From contig CALVAK010000006.1 of NCBI GenBank assembly GCA_944325525.1, positions 33,244-97,243 of the forward strand: a DNA stretch of 64,000 nucleotides, read 5' to 3'. The notes beneath the pieces were generated by a model. It ran no database searches. It was not told the origin of the DNA and worked only from the letters and a program-made list of their open reading frames with translations. The first letter of the stretch is position 1, and each line of letters starts with the position of its first letter. The position numbers were made by a program, and so were the translations under genes. Positions 36,455 through 45,985 of the stretch are shown here, piece by piece. The DNA comes from Candidatus Gastranaerophilales bacterium (GTDB lineage: Bacteria; Cyanobacteriota; Vampirovibrionia; Gastranaerophilales; Gastranaerophilaceae).

Positions 36455-36835
36455 TTAAGGGGCATTAGGAATTACTTCCGACAGAAGTGAAATTATATTT
36501 ATTTTCGATTTATATTCTGAAAAAAGTTGTTTTATTTCATAAAAACTTATATTTATAAAAGATTTTGCTTGTATATTTATAATTTTATTAAGCCCGAATC
36601 CGGTCGAATTATCAGTTTTTCTGTTATTAACAAACAACCCGTCATTTCTTTGTATATTTTGAAGAAAAATGTTGTTATCTTTACTGTTTAATAAATCATA
36701 ATCATTGAAAGGAACAGCACTGATAGTATCAACAGGCATGCCTGAACAAATCTCTTTATTGTCACTAATTGTATTTACACTTAAAGTAACAATAAAAATA
36801 AAAAATATAAATATTATTCGGCCGAGTAATTTCAT
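36455..36835 (-). CDS. Small secreted protein, unknown
   Basis: This 126-residue protein has an N-terminal hydrophobic segment (KLLGRIIFIFFIFIVTLSV) that acts as signal peptide or anchor, and a short soluble part without recognised domains. A TATTAT box lies six bases before the ATG with no ribosome binding site, as in other possibly leaderless genes here. Codon use looks normal, but there is no homology evidence, so the call is moderate. Confidence 0.45.
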   Translation of the reverse strand: MKLLGRIIFIFFIFIVTLSVNTISDNKEICSGMPVDTISAVPFNDYDLLNSKDNNIFLQNIQRNDGLFVNNRKTDNSTGFGLNKIINIQAKSFINISFYEIKQLFSEYKSKINIISLLSEVIPNAP

Positions 36836-36969
36836 ATTCTAATAATATGATAAAGATACAATTTTTTCACTTTTTTATTTATTTTTTTTATTGTGTTATA
36901 GAAAACCGTATATTTTTTTAAAATCTAAATTTTTAAAAAAAGCAATCAAATCTAGCTCACAGTATAAAA

Positions 36970-37338
36970 TTAAAAATTAATCTGCCTTTTTATCCATTCC
37001 ATAATTAATTCCGTAAGATATTTTTGCTGTTCATCATTTAATTTGATATTTTTAGGAATATTATGCCATTTTGCTATACATCCTCTGCAACATGTTGCTG
37101 TAGCATGCTGGGCAATAAAAACAGGATGTCCTTTCATAGGTGTTTGTCTGCCATCATTGGGAATCTTTTCAGGTGTAATTCTCTTTTTTATAAAGTCACA
37201 GGCATGTGAATATATCTTATCTATTCCTTTTGCTTTTATATATTCAATTTCCTTTGTATGTAATTTAAATTTTTTCCTAAAATCAGATTTATCTAACCTG
37301 TCTAAAATTTCGGATATGTCTTTATTATCCATAATCAA
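36970..37338 (-). CDS. DUF4186 family protein
   Basis: This 122-residue protein matches DUF4186 almost motif by motif: RLDKSDFRKKFKL, HACDFIKKRITPEKIPNDGR, QTPMKGHPVFIAQHATATCC and RGCIAKWHNIP. The conserved H-x-A-x-A-T-C-C-R-x-C suggests metal or redox chemistry, but no function is established. It may start at 37338 or at the Met two codons later. It precedes a secreted Lys/His-rich gene on the same strand. Confidence 0.88.
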   Translation of the reverse strand: MIMDNKDISEILDRLDKSDFRKKFKLHTKEIEYIKAKGIDKIYSHACDFIKKRITPEKIPNDGRQTPMKGHPVFIAQHATATCCRGCIAKWHNIPKNIKLNDEQQKYLTELIMEWIKRQINF

Positions 37339-37416
37339 TTTCCCTTCATAAAATAAGGATGTAGTATCTTCTAATATTATAGAATAATTACGATAACAAC
37401 AAATATAATAAAAAAT

Positions 37417-37445
37417 AAAACACTCCCTGAAAAGAGAGTGTTTTT
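37417..37445 (-). terminator. Terminator of the Lys/His-rich secreted protein gene
   Basis: AAAACACTC and GAGTGTTTT form the stem of a hairpin about 10 bases past the stop codon of the minus-strand gene, with T-rich sequence after it on that strand. The T-run on the plus side could make it work both ways. Confidence 0.7.
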
Positions 37446-37455
37446 ATTTATTATA

Positions 37456-37827
37456 TTATCTGCTTCTAAATTTATGATTATGATTTTTCTTAAAATTTTT
37501 ATTCATTTTTTTATGATGTTTTTGTTTATTTTTTATCATTTTCTTTTTTGATTTTTCAAATTTTTTTATTTCTTTTTTATGTATTTGCTTTTTTTCAAAT
37601 CCGGGTTTATGTTTGTCAAATGACTTTTTATCCTTATCTTTTCTTATTTTTTCGTGTTTCTTAACCGGAGGTTTATGTTTTATAACCGGTTTATTTTTCT
37701 CAAATTTATGATGTCTTACTTCTTTGTGATGTTTAACATTATAATCAGCAGCATAGCATTGAACACTAAAACCTGCACCTAATAATACTAAACTTGCTAT
37801 CATTAAAGATAAAAACTTTTTCTTCAT
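37456..37827 (-). CDS. Secreted, very basic Lys/His-rich protein
   Basis: This 123-residue protein starts at the Met at 37827, which has GGGAGC just upstream. An upstream in-frame start has none. Residues 1-26 form a signal peptide ending CYAA. The mature part is about 45% Lys plus His, with no hydrophobic core, for example KNKPVIKHKPPVKKHEK. It is probably unstructured outside the membrane. Metal binding by the histidines or charge-based binding to envelope polymers is conceivable. Low complexity prevents family assignment. Confidence 0.7.
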   Translation of the reverse strand: MKKKFLSLMIASLVLLGAGFSVQCYAADYNVKHHKEVRHHKFEKNKPVIKHKPPVKKHEKIRKDKDKKSFDKHKPGFEKKQIHKKEIKKFEKSKKKMIKNKQKHHKKMNKNFKKNHNHKFRSR

Positions 37828-38038
37828 TCTTGCTCCCTTCACAATTACATATTTTATCTGCTCATTTATTATAACGAACATACAAATAAATAGTTCAAAT
37901 TTAAAATGATAAAAATAAGTAGTAATGTATGAGCAACTATATATTGAGTTTCGTTATTTTATTTATTGAAACAAACTGTTAATTAATATTACTGAGATTT
38001 TGCCGGGTTAAAAATCAATCTGCAACTTATAAAAAAAT

Positions 38039-38064
38039 AATCTAGTGCCGCAACTTAACGCCAA
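38039..38064 (+). repeat. Dispersed repeat, 5'-end fragment
   Basis: AATCTAGTGCCGCAACTTAA followed by CGCC matches the left end of the dispersed repeat with one or two changes. It lies about 20 bases beyond the stop codon of the NrtR-like gene. Confidence 0.65.
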
Positions 38065-38085
38065 CAATATATATTAAATATTAAA

Positions 38086-38766
38086 TTATGAAAAGAAATG
38101 ACCTCTTTTAGAATTAAGTGTGATATTGTCAAATGAATACAATCTGGCAGGACGTTTTGAGCCAATTTTTGTATATTCGTTTAATTCTTTTAAAACAGAA
38201 CCAGAAAGAACTTTTTTTCTGAAATTACGTTTATCAAGTTTCATATCAAGTATTAACTCATAAGATTTTTGAAGTTCAGTTAATGTAAATTTTTCAGGAA
38301 GAAGCTGGAAAGCAATCGGACAGAACTCAAGACGTTCACGCATTCTTTTTATTGAATATTCAATAATTTCTTTGTGGTCAAAAGCCAGTGTCGGCAGGTT
38401 ATAGACTTCATGCCACTGAACTTCCGTAATTCCTTGTGAATTATCAAAAGATAATTTTATATCATCGCTTCTTATAAGTGCAAAATAAGCACACGTAATA
38501 ACCCTCGAACTCGGATATCTAAGAGGGTCGCCAAAGGTATAAAGCTGTTCAAGATAAATATTATCCACATTTGTTTTTTCTTTTAATATTCTTAAAGCAG
38601 CACTGTCAAGATTTTCAGACAATCTAATAAAACCTCCGGGGATAGCCCACCTGCCTTTAAAAGGTTCATTCGCACGTTTTACCAGTAGTACTTGAAGTTT
38701 ATTATCTTTAATTGTAAAAATAACTACGTCGGTTGTAATTTCGTGTGTTTTAATTTCTTGAAACAT
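38086..38766 (-). CDS. NrtR-like transcriptional regulator (degenerate Nudix plus winged helix)
   Basis: This 226-residue protein has an N-terminal Nudix domain (about 1-145) with WAIPGGFIRLSENLDSAA, then LRILKEKTNV where the Nudix box should read REL-x-EE-x-G. Two catalytic acidic positions and the glycine are lost, so hydrolysis is unlikely. The C-terminal part (about 150-226, LTELQKSYELILDMKLDKRN, ending GSKRPARLYSF) is the winged helix of the NrtR family. These sense ADP-ribose and repress NAD or sugar metabolism genes. It is 14 bases downstream of the lytic transglycosylase gene. Confidence 0.82.
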   Translation of the reverse strand: MFQEIKTHEITTDVVIFTIKDNKLQVLLVKRANEPFKGRWAIPGGFIRLSENLDSAALRILKEKTNVDNIYLEQLYTFGDPLRYPSSRVITCAYFALIRSDDIKLSFDNSQGITEVQWHEVYNLPTLAFDHKEIIEYSIKRMRERLEFCPIAFQLLPEKFTLTELQKSYELILDMKLDKRNFRKKVLSGSVLKELNEYTKIGSKRPARLYSFDNITLNSKRGHFFS

Positions 38767-38780
38767 ATACTTATTACCTT

Positions 38781-39374
38781 CTAAATTCCTTGATTTGACA
38801 GATATAAATTCAAAATTGCTTCTTGCTGCTGCCTGAAATCACTCTCATAAGGACTGTAATCTGAAATTTCTTTTACAGCATCATTATACTGCACCATAAC
38901 CGGATCAGGATTACTTTTGAGATTATTATAATTATTCATTATAGAAGCAACAAATTTTTTCGTTTCACGAAAAGGAGGAATACCCTTATATTTTTTTACA
39001 TTGCCGGGACCTGCGTTATATGCGGCAAGAGCTAATTCTGTTGTCCCGAACATTTTATACATTAATTTATAATATGTTATTCCGCCTTTAATATTTTCAT
39101 TTATATGATAAGGATTATAACCCATTTTTTTTGCAGTAGAAGGCATTAGCTGAAATACTCCTATTGCTCCGTATTTACTTCTTCTTTCATGGCAAAAACC
39201 TGATTCTGCTTTTGCAATACTAAGAGCCAAAGCAGGATCCAATCCCATTTCAAGTGAATGTTTAACAATTAGTTCTTTTATCGTAACTTTTGAAACTGCT
39301 GCCTGCATCGGCATAGTATTAAAAAACAAAGTTAAAACTAGAATAACAACATATATTAATACTTTTCGAGCCAT
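38781..39374 (-). CDS. Lytic transglycosylase, SLT family
   Basis: This 197-residue protein has a signal peptide (about 1-25, ending MQAA) and a goose-lysozyme-like SLT domain at about 32-155. The catalytic glutamate is in IAKAESGF (E57), followed by GAIGVFQLMPSTA and LALAAYNAGPGNV. It cuts the glycan strand of peptidoglycan, forming 1,6-anhydromuramic ends. The C-terminus is short and has no extra binding domain. Confidence 0.92.
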   Translation of the reverse strand: MARKVLIYVVILVLTLFFNTMPMQAAVSKVTIKELIVKHSLEMGLDPALALSIAKAESGFCHERRSKYGAIGVFQLMPSTAKKMGYNPYHINENIKGGITYYKLMYKMFGTTELALAAYNAGPGNVKKYKGIPPFRETKKFVASIMNNYNNLKSNPDPVMVQYNDAVKEISDYSPYESDFRQQQEAILNLYLSNQGI

Positions 39375-39533
39375 GTAAATCCTCTGTTATTTATTAAGCT
39401 TTTAAAGTTATGTTATTAAAATTCTATTACAAAAAAAATTAAATTCAAGCTGACAGAGTATAATACCCGTAAGTTCCATAATTTAAATATAGCACATATT
39501 ATCTAATCCGGTATTAAAAGCTAATTTACAGCT

Positions 39534-39722
39534 CTATTCCAGAATTTTATCTAAAATATCAGCATCACTGCTTGCTTTTTTAAAATCAAAAACAATATTT
39601 CTTCTCATGTAATTACGAAGTGCTTCACGAATTAATTCGCTTCTTGACCTTTGCTCTTGATTCGCAATTTCATCAATCTGGTCTAAGAATTTATCTGGTA
39701 TGGATAATAAAACTTTAGCCAT
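39534..39722 (-). CDS. Ribbon-helix-helix DNA-binding protein
   Basis: This 62-residue CopG/MetJ-type protein has the strand AKVLLSIPDKFL and the helices DQIDEIANQEQRSRSELIREA and LRNYMRR. Such proteins bind DNA as dimers and often serve as antitoxins with a C-terminal toxin-binding tail, which is present here. No toxin gene lies on either side, so it may be a stand-alone or orphan regulator. No strong ribosome binding site was seen. Confidence 0.8.
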   Translation of the reverse strand: MAKVLLSIPDKFLDQIDEIANQEQRSRSELIREALRNYMRRNIVFDFKKASSDADILDKILE

Positions 39723-39808
39723 AATATTCCTTTACACTTAAAATTACAATATTATTGTATAATATTTAAGCAATATAGTCTATAATTTTAAAAACAGGAG
39801 AAGAAAAA

Positions 39809-41047
39809 ATGGATAAATTAAGAGAAGAAAATAACCTCATAGACCTTTTTTGTACGCTGGTTAAAATTCCTTCACCTTCTTTAAGAGAAGAAAAAATTGT
39901 TAATAAAATTATAGAAATATTTCAATTGAATAACATTCCGGCAAAAAAAGATAAAGCAGGAAATGTTATTGCAAAAATTGAAGCAACGGATAAATCTAAA
40001 AAGCCCATCTTACTTAGTGCACATATGGATGTAGTAGGAGATGATTCACCCGTAAATATTCAATTAAACGGCGATATTATTGAAACAGATAAGAAAAGAA
40101 CTCTCGGAGCTGATGATAAAGCAGGAGTAGCAGCAGCTATATTACTTGCATTAGAACTGTCTCAAAACAGTGACATTAAACACGGCGGATTAGAGATTGT
40201 CTTTACACGTGACGAAGAACAAACAATGTACGGCATTCATAATTTCAATTTTGATGAAATAGAATCAGAACATGTTCTTGTTTTAGATGCAGACAAACTC
40301 GGTCAGGTACTTATAGCCGGTGCAAGCTATACAAAATTAACAGTAGAAGTGCAGGCTTTAAAAGGCGGTCATTCAGGTATTGATATAGATGACAAAACAA
40401 GACTCAATGCAGCAAAATTAATTGCAGAATTAGTTGATAAAATTCCTCAAGGCACATATAAAAAAGATGAATATGGAGTTGTAACATCTATAAACCTCGG
40501 CGTAATAATCGGTGGCGGAATTGACACAGCTTTAAATGATATTAAATCAACAAATCCTGAAAGCGGAAAATACCTTGATTTTATGTTAGATAAAGCTGTG
40601 ACAAATGTTATTAATACAAAAGCAGGTGCCGCATATTCCATAAGAAGCTCAAATCGTAAATTTGAACAAGACCTTATAAACGATATAAAAAACATTATAA
40701 TTAAATTCAATAAAAAATATGATTCTCTTGCTTTTGCACAAATGACAATAAGCGAACATCTGCCACCATTCGAAAAAAGTAATGATGAAACTGTAATTAA
40801 TGCAGCAAAACTTGCAGGAGAAAAATTAAATATTCCGCTTGAAATATCTTCCTTTCATGCCGGAGCTGAAACTCATATATATGCAAATAACAAAAATAAA
40901 TACGGAAAATATTTCAAACCGGTTCTGGTAGGTGTTGCCGATATATTTAACATGCACTCGGCAAATGAACAGATTGACTACAAATCATATCTTAAGGGTT
41001 ATAATTTATTAAAAGAAATATTTATAGCTTTTAATATGTGCTTGTAA
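39809..41047 (+). CDS. M20 family peptidase (peptidase T-like)
   Basis: This 412-residue dizinc peptidase has SAHMDVVGD (H72, D74), TLGADDKAGVAAA with the bridging aspartate, FTRDEEQTMYG with the catalytic and metal glutamates, and VLDADK. HAGAETHIYAN and the final MHSANEQI supply the last ligands. The dimerisation domain (about 190-300) is in place. It resembles tripeptidase PepT, a cytoplasmic aminopeptidase for short peptides. A GGAGAAG site precedes the ATG. Dispersed repeat copy 3 begins 24 bases after its stop. Confidence 0.88.
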   Translation: MDKLREENNLIDLFCTLVKIPSPSLREEKIVNKIIEIFQLNNIPAKKDKAGNVIAKIEATDKSKKPILLSAHMDVVGDDSPVNIQLNGDIIETDKKRTLGADDKAGVAAAILLALELSQNSDIKHGGLEIVFTRDEEQTMYGIHNFNFDEIESEHVLVLDADKLGQVLIAGASYTKLTVEVQALKGGHSGIDIDDKTRLNAAKLIAELVDKIPQGTYKKDEYGVVTSINLGVIIGGGIDTALNDIKSTNPESGKYLDFMLDKAVTNVINTKAGAAYSIRSSNRKFEQDLINDIKNIIIKFNKKYDSLAFAQMTISEHLPPFEKSNDETVINAAKLAGEKLNIPLEISSFHAGAETHIYANNKNKYGKYFKPVLVGVADIFNMHSANEQIDYKSYLKGYNLLKEIFIAFNMCL

Positions 41048-41070
41048 TAAACCTATTATTTACGTTTTTT

Positions 41071-41192
41071 AGATTGTCCGAGGAAAAATTCACGATAAGC
41101 CAAAGGAGTGAGTGAATTTTTTGAGTGGCGTATTTAAAAGGTGAGTATTAAAGTGGAAATGTTGAATTTTCACTTTAATACGACACTAGATT
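41071..41192 (-). repeat. Dispersed intergenic repeat, copy 3 (inverted, with internal hairpin)
   Basis: Read on the minus strand it begins AATCTAGTGTCG and ends ATCGTGAATTTTTCCTCGGA plus CAAT, the same ends as the copies at 9041 and 46655. It also keeps AATACGCCACTCA. Its middle is replaced by a perfect 11-base inverted repeat, GTATTAAAGTG (41145-41155) and CACTTTAATAC (41171-41181). This shows that the core is variable while the ends are conserved. Confidence 0.78.
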
Positions 41193-41329
41193 GAATTTAT
41201 ATTTTTAAGAAAAATTAATAACCATAAAATAGCAATTGCATTTTATTCTTGAAATGTTATTATCATCATACTAATATAATAAAAGACTTACCCACCGAAC
41301 AAAGTCACAAACATAAAAAGGAAATAAAA

Positions 41330-41605
41330 ATGGCAATTAATTTAAAAAACAAATCTGAAATTATAGAAAAATACGGAAAAAATGCTCAAGATACAGGAAG
41401 TGTTGAAACACAAATAGCACTATTAACAGAAAAAATTCTTGAATTAACCGAACATTTAAAATCAAACCCAAAAGACTTTCAAGGCAGAAGAGGATTGTTA
41501 ATGATGGTTGGTAAAAGAAAAAGACTTTTATCATATCTGAAAGACAGAGACCTTGAAGATTACAGAAAATTAATTAAACAATTAAATATAAGGGAAACAA
41601 AATAA
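41330..41605 (+). CDS. rpsO: 30S ribosomal protein S15
   Basis: This 91-residue protein has the S15 hallmarks [36 protein letters not shown] and KRKRLLSYL. It binds 16S rRNA and bridges to the 50S subunit. ATG 41330 follows AAAAAGGAAAT. An upstream in-frame ATG at 41249 would add 27 unrelated residues. A TATAAT box at 41275-41280 lies in that upstream part. The gene is monocistronic with its own terminator. Confidence 0.96.
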   Translation: MAINLKNKSEIIEKYGKNAQDTGSVETQIALLTEKILELTEHLKSNPKDFQGRRGLLMMVGKRKRLLSYLKDRDLEDYRKLIKQLNIRETK

Positions 41606-41613
41606 TAAGATGT

Positions 41614-41641
41614 AAAACCGCACAATGTGCGGCTTTTTTTT
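41614..41641 (+). terminator. Terminator of rpsO
   Basis: CCGCACAATGTGCGG (41618-41632) followed by CTTTTTTTT nine bases after the stop codon is a textbook intrinsic terminator. Confidence 0.92.
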
Positions 41642-41643
41642 GT

Positions 41644-41672
41644 TTGACCTTCCGCTGTTTTAGGGGTAGAAT
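41644..41672 (+). promoter_or_regulatory. metK: Sigma-70-type promoter of metK
   Basis: TTGACC (41644-41649) and TAGAAT (41667-41672) have 17-base spacing, directly after the rpsO terminator. The leader is only about 30 bases, too short for a SAM riboswitch. Confidence 0.72.
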
Positions 41673-41710
41673 TAGAAGAAGTTAAAGAAAATAGGAGAAA
41701 GAACATCAAA

Positions 41711-42982
41711 ATGAGTTCAAAAAAATATTTATTCACTTCGGAATCCGTTACAGAAGGTCATCCTGATAAGGTTTGTGATCAAATATCAGATGCTATTCTG
41801 GATGAATTCTTAACAAAAGATTCTAAGTCAAGAGTAGCAGCAGAAACATCAGTAACAACAGGTATGGTGCTTGTTTCAGGTGAAATCACTTCATCGTGTT
41901 ACGTTGACATTCCTCACGTTGTAAGAGCAACAATTGAAAATATAGGTTACACCGGAAAATCATCAGGCGGGTTTGACAGCAAAACATGTGCTGTCATAAC
42001 AAGTATAGATGAACAATCCTCAGATATTTCAGGCGGAGTAAACAAAGCATTTGAAACAAGAAATAATAATGCTGATGTATCTATTGATGAAACAAATAAC
42101 ATAGGTGCCGGCGATCAGGGGATTATGTTTGGATTTGCTTGTAATGAAACACCTGAATTAATGCCGCTTCCTATTAGTCTTGCTCACAAACTTTCATACA
42201 GACTCGCCCAGGTGAGAAAACAAAATATTATTCCATATTTAAGACCTGACGGTAAGTCACAGGTTACTGTTGAATATGAAAATGATAAACCCTCAAGAAT
42301 TGATACGGTTGTTATATCTACTCAACATGATGACGAAATTGACGGAATTACGGATAATACTAAAATTCAAGAAATAATTAAAAATGACATTATTAAACAT
42401 GTTATCAATTATGTTTTTGAAAAAGAAACTTTAAAACCTGACAGCTCAACAAAATATTTAATAAACCCTTCTGGAAGATTCGTAATAGGCGGACCTCAAG
42501 GAGATGCGGGATTAACAGGAAGAAAAATAATAGTTGATACATACGGCGGTTACTCAAGACACGGCGGCGGAGCATTTTCTGGAAAAGACCCGACAAAAGT
42601 TGACCGTAGTGCCGCTTATGCAGCAAGATATGTTGCTAAAAATATTGTTGCAGCCGGATTGGCTGACAAGTGCGAAATAGAACTGGCTTATGCAATCGGT
42701 GTTGCACAACCTGTATCTATTTATGTAGAAACCTTCGGTACTGGTAAAATTTCAGATAATTCTATAATGAAACTGATTGAAGATAACTTTGATTTAAGAC
42801 CTATTTCTATTATTAATCAGTTTGATTTAAGAAATCTTCCTGCTAAAAACGGCGGGAAATTCTACCAAAAACTTGCAGCATACGGACATCTCGGCAGAAC
42901 TGATTTTGATGTTCCGTGGGAGCATTTAGATAAAGTTCAATTGTTAAAAGAACAGGCTGAAAAATTAATTGCAAAAGTATAA
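41711..42982 (+). CDS. metK: S-adenosylmethionine synthetase
   Basis: This 423-residue enzyme has [11 protein letters not shown], the ATP-site loop [12 protein letters not shown] and the phosphate-binding [20 protein letters not shown]. It makes SAM from ATP and methionine in the cytoplasm. In this window SAM feeds ThiH and PflA. The family is usually about 380-400 residues; the extra length is near [26 protein letters not shown] precedes the ATG. Confidence 0.97.
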   Translation: MSSKKYLFTSESVTEGHPDKVCDQISDAILDEFLTKDSKSRVAAETSVTTGMVLVSGEITSSCYVDIPHVVRATIENIGYTGKSSGGFDSKTCAVITSIDEQSSDISGGVNKAFETRNNNADVSIDETNNIGAGDQGIMFGFACNETPELMPLPISLAHKLSYRLAQVRKQNIIPYLRPDGKSQVTVEYENDKPSRIDTVVISTQHDDEIDGITDNTKIQEIIKNDIIKHVINYVFEKETLKPDSSTKYLINPSGRFVIGGPQGDAGLTGRKIIVDTYGGYSRHGGGAFSGKDPTKVDRSAAYAARYVAKNIVAAGLADKCEIELAYAIGVAQPVSIYVETFGTGKISDNSIMKLIEDNFDLRPISIINQFDLRNLPAKNGGKFYQKLAAYGHLGRTDFDVPWEHLDKVQLLKEQAEKLIAKV

Positions 42983-42995
42983 TTCAAGTTAAAAT

Positions 42996-43032
42996 AAAAA
43001 AACAGAGCGGCAATTAATCGCTCTGTTTTTTT
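42996..43032. terminator. Bidirectional terminator between metK and cca
   Basis: AACAGAGCG and CGCTCTGTT form a stem flanked by A and T runs. The stop codon of cca (43014) lies inside the loop region, so both genes share it. Confidence 0.88.
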
Positions 43033-44246
43033 ATATGCCTTTTTACAAAATTTATCTCTTCTTCTTTTGTTTTTAATAAACCTTTCAATTTTTCTTTTAA
43101 TATGTTCTCAAATATTTCAGAAAAATATTTTGAAGGTATAAATCCAAGTTCAATTAAATCATTTCCGTTAATCAATACTTTTATTTGTTTTAATACATTT
43201 AAAAATTTAATTACACTTTCATCTCCTGAAATAACAAAATATAGTGCAAGTGATAAGTCTATTTTATCATTATATTTTTTATAAATCTTTTCATTATCAT
43301 TAATATCAACAATTCCTGACAATATCATATTTTGTGTTTCAGATATGATTTTATTTTCAAAAGCTGTCATATTAAGGTTTATATCAGTACAATTCGAATT
43401 TACAATTAAACAGGCAACATACAAAAACCATATTTCTGTTTCTTTGAAAATATTCAAGTTTATCATTTTCTTTATTCGATCAGTATTAATTTCCTTTAAC
43501 GGATTATCTGAAATTAGTTTATATGCATTACTTTTAATTATTTCACCGTAAATATTTTCTTTATTTATCATAAAGTACTGTCTGAATTCATTTTTTATTC
43601 GCTCTAAAGGTATATCTTTACTAATATTATTTAAATAAGACTGCATGATGGAATATGTTTCGGGTTCAATCATAAAATCAAACCGTTCTTTAAATTTTAA
43701 TGCTCTTATTATTCTTGAAGGGTCGTCAACAAAGCTGTTTTTATGCAGTATTCTTATTTGTTTATTTTTAATATCTTCATATCCAGAATAATAATCAATC
43801 AGTTTATATTTATCATCTCCGGTAAGTTTAATTGCAAGTGTATTAATTGTAAAATCACGTCTTTTTACATCTTGATTAAGAGGACATCCGAAATTAAAAG
43901 CAGAAGGAAGAACTCCGGGAGAATCATATTTTTCCTCCCTCGTAGAGGCAAAATCAATCACAACATTATTATTGAATCTAACTTTTGAAGTTCTTAATTT
44001 TTCCTGAGTTGATTCAATTTTACAATCATATTTTGAAGCTAAATATTCACAAAAACCAACAGCGTCAGACTGGACAGCAATATCTATATCTTTTATTTCG
44101 TTCCCGAGAATTATATCACGTACAATCCCGCCTATTAAAAAAATATCAACACCTCTTTCTTTTGCTGCAAGACAAGATATTGAAACAGCTGCCTTCATTT
44201 TTTCAGAAAGCATTTCATAGAATTCTTTTTCAAGAAATACAGACAT
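43014..44246 (-). CDS. tRNA nucleotidyltransferase / poly(A) polymerase family
   Basis: This 410-residue class II nucleotidyltransferase has the head motif FLIGGIVRDIILG with DIDIAV (metal aspartates). KRRDFTINTLA and DDPSRIIRALKF follow. It adds or repairs CCA on tRNA 3' ends, though poly(A) polymerases share the same features. The C-terminal half is divergent and helical, without a visible HD domain. The long DNA-level gap between motifs and stop is fully open, so the gene is intact. Confidence 0.88.
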   Translation of the reverse strand: MSVFLEKEFYEMLSEKMKAAVSISCLAAKERGVDIFLIGGIVRDIILGNEIKDIDIAVQSDAVGFCEYLASKYDCKIESTQEKLRTSKVRFNNNVVIDFASTREEKYDSPGVLPSAFNFGCPLNQDVKRRDFTINTLAIKLTGDDKYKLIDYYSGYEDIKNKQIRILHKNSFVDDPSRIIRALKFKERFDFMIEPETYSIMQSYLNNISKDIPLERIKNEFRQYFMINKENIYGEIIKSNAYKLISDNPLKEINTDRIKKMINLNIFKETEIWFLYVACLIVNSNCTDINLNMTAFENKIISETQNMILSGIVDINDNEKIYKKYNDKIDLSLALYFVISGDESVIKFLNVLKQIKVLINGNDLIELGFIPSKYFSEIFENILKEKLKGLLKTKEEEINFVKRHIKKQSD

Positions 44247-44284
44247 TTTACCTCAATACAACATATTGATTAAATTATACCAAA

Positions 44285-45985
44285 TTAACTGAATTCTTTA
44301 AATACAGTGCTTAGTTCACTTTTTATATTTGTAAAATAATCAATTCCGCAATTTTTAGTATTATCCTGCATTTGTTTATAAGCATTTTTCTTTGCTTCCA
44401 ATTTTCTCGTAATAAAGATATTAAGTTTTGAAATTCCCACACCTAAAACAATACCCGAATATAAATATCCTGCAATTTGAGCTCCGGCTATTTTCATTAT
44501 TTTTGTTTTAGTTAAGTTATCAGCTTTCTTAAATATTTCTGAAAATTTTAACATTTTACCGTCTTTTGATATTTCTTGTACTTTAGGAAGTAATACTTCA
44601 TCAAAAGATTTAACAGAAGAATGCATTAACCATTTTGCGGCATATTTAAGCCCTTTTTTACCGTTTTCAGCAGCTACCGGATTATTAATCAATTCGCTTC
44701 CTCCGGAGATTCTGGCAGTTAACTTAGAAACCATTCCACCCAGAATAAGCCAGTTAGTAAAACCTAATGTATCTTTTATAACACTTTCTCTTAATTCATT
44801 TTTATCTCTGGCAGCAAGAAAACGACTGCCTATTGTTAAACCGTACAGTAATTTAAACTGATTTAAAGAAGGTATTTTACTGTTAAATTGAACATTTGAA
44901 GCTATATCACTAAGTTTGCCTATTGTGCTGATAGCAAAAACAGGAAAACCTATACCAAAAATAGTTTTTAATGTCTTAAATTCTTTAGAATCGTCCGCAC
45001 CTTTATTTTCAACACCGACAAAACCATCTCTGCCTGTACGGAGTTTTGTTAAGTATCTATTTAAAGGCTGGATTGATACACATAAAGCAGCACATATACC
45101 AAGCCCCAACCCTGTTGAAAGTGTTTTATTTTTTGCCAAAGCTTTTATAAACTCGGGAAGCTTTTCTCCGGATACAGTTTTAAATGAATTAGATAAAGAT
45201 ACTGCATTATCTACAAGTTCTGATAAGCTTGAAGATACAACTTTTGATGTTTCTGAAGCTTGTATTTTATATGAAACCTGAGCTCCTGTATCTTTTGTAA
45301 TTTGAGCTATAACAAGCCTTTTTATATTTTTTATTTCCTGCGATAATTCTTTTTTCTCAATGCCGGATTCTGAAGCAAGCTCTTTTGTTTTTGCTGAAAG
45401 TTTTATAAGATTTTCAATAACCTCAGGTCTCGCTTCCTTTGAAACAATTTTCCATTCACTACCGCTCAACCCTTTTATGCTGTCAAGAAATCCATCAAAA
45501 AACTTTTGTGAATTTCCCTGAGCATTTTCCCAAATTGAAGACATATTTTTTATAGTATCACCGCTCGCAAATATATCTTGAGCTTTAACTTTGTATTTGT
45601 CATTAAACTTCCCGGACATTAAAGTTGCAGCACCAAGTCCGATTAAGCCTACACAGGCATGTATAAAACAACTTGAAGCTTCTCTAAAAAATGTTTCAAT
45701 TCCGGATTGTGCTCCACGATTCTTAATTTCAACAACAGTTCTCGGTATAACCATAGAACATAAATCAACGCAGCATGCTCCGACTGCAGGACTATTATTT
45801 AAACCTCTCAGTCCGGTTAAAACCCCTGTTGATGCACCTTTAAAACTTTGATTTTGAATATTTTGAACCGGATTCTTATCGGACATTTTTTCTGAATATG
45901 ACGAAACAGAAACACGATTTGAAAATTTACTTAATGCTTCAGCCTTACTATTTATTGTTTTTACACTATTTATTCTATCTATCAT
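44285..45985 (-). CDS. Large SFKG-motif lineage protein with membrane segments
   Basis: This 566-residue protein has about 45 Ser/Asn-rich N-terminal residues, then NQSFKGASTG (about 47-56), the motif shared with the gene at 23322. Predicted membrane or strongly hydrophobic stretches include HACVGLIGLGAATLMSG (near 110), LGLGICAALCVSIQPL (near 300) and IAGYLYSGIVLGVGIS (near 520). A long helical part separates the first two. Blocks such as LRTGRDGFVGVENK look conserved. No known family; probably a lineage-specific envelope protein. It is monocistronic. Confidence 0.65.
   Translation of the reverse strand: MIDRINSVKTINSKAEALSKFSNRVSVSSYSEKMSDKNPVQNIQNQSFKGASTGVLTGLRGLNNSPAVGACCVDLCSMVIPRTVVEIKNRGAQSGIETFFREASSCFIHACVGLIGLGAATLMSGKFNDKYKVKAQDIFASGDTIKNMSSIWENAQGNSQKFFDGFLDSIKGLSGSEWKIVSKEARPEVIENLIKLSAKTKELASESGIEKKELSQEIKNIKRLVIAQITKDTGAQVSYKIQASETSKVVSSSLSELVDNAVSLSNSFKTVSGEKLPEFIKALAKNKTLSTGLGLGICAALCVSIQPLNRYLTKLRTGRDGFVGVENKGADDSKEFKTLKTIFGIGFPVFAISTIGKLSDIASNVQFNSKIPSLNQFKLLYGLTIGSRFLAARDKNELRESVIKDTLGFTNWLILGGMVSKLTARISGGSELINNPVAAENGKKGLKYAAKWLMHSSVKSFDEVLLPKVQEISKDGKMLKFSEIFKKADNLTKTKIMKIAGAQIAGYLYSGIVLGVGISKLNIFITRKLEAKKNAYKQMQDNTKNCGIDYFTNIKSELSTVFKEFS

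Noticed and set aside
41641..41710. SAM riboswitch before metK
   Set aside because: The leader after the promoter is only about 30 bases.
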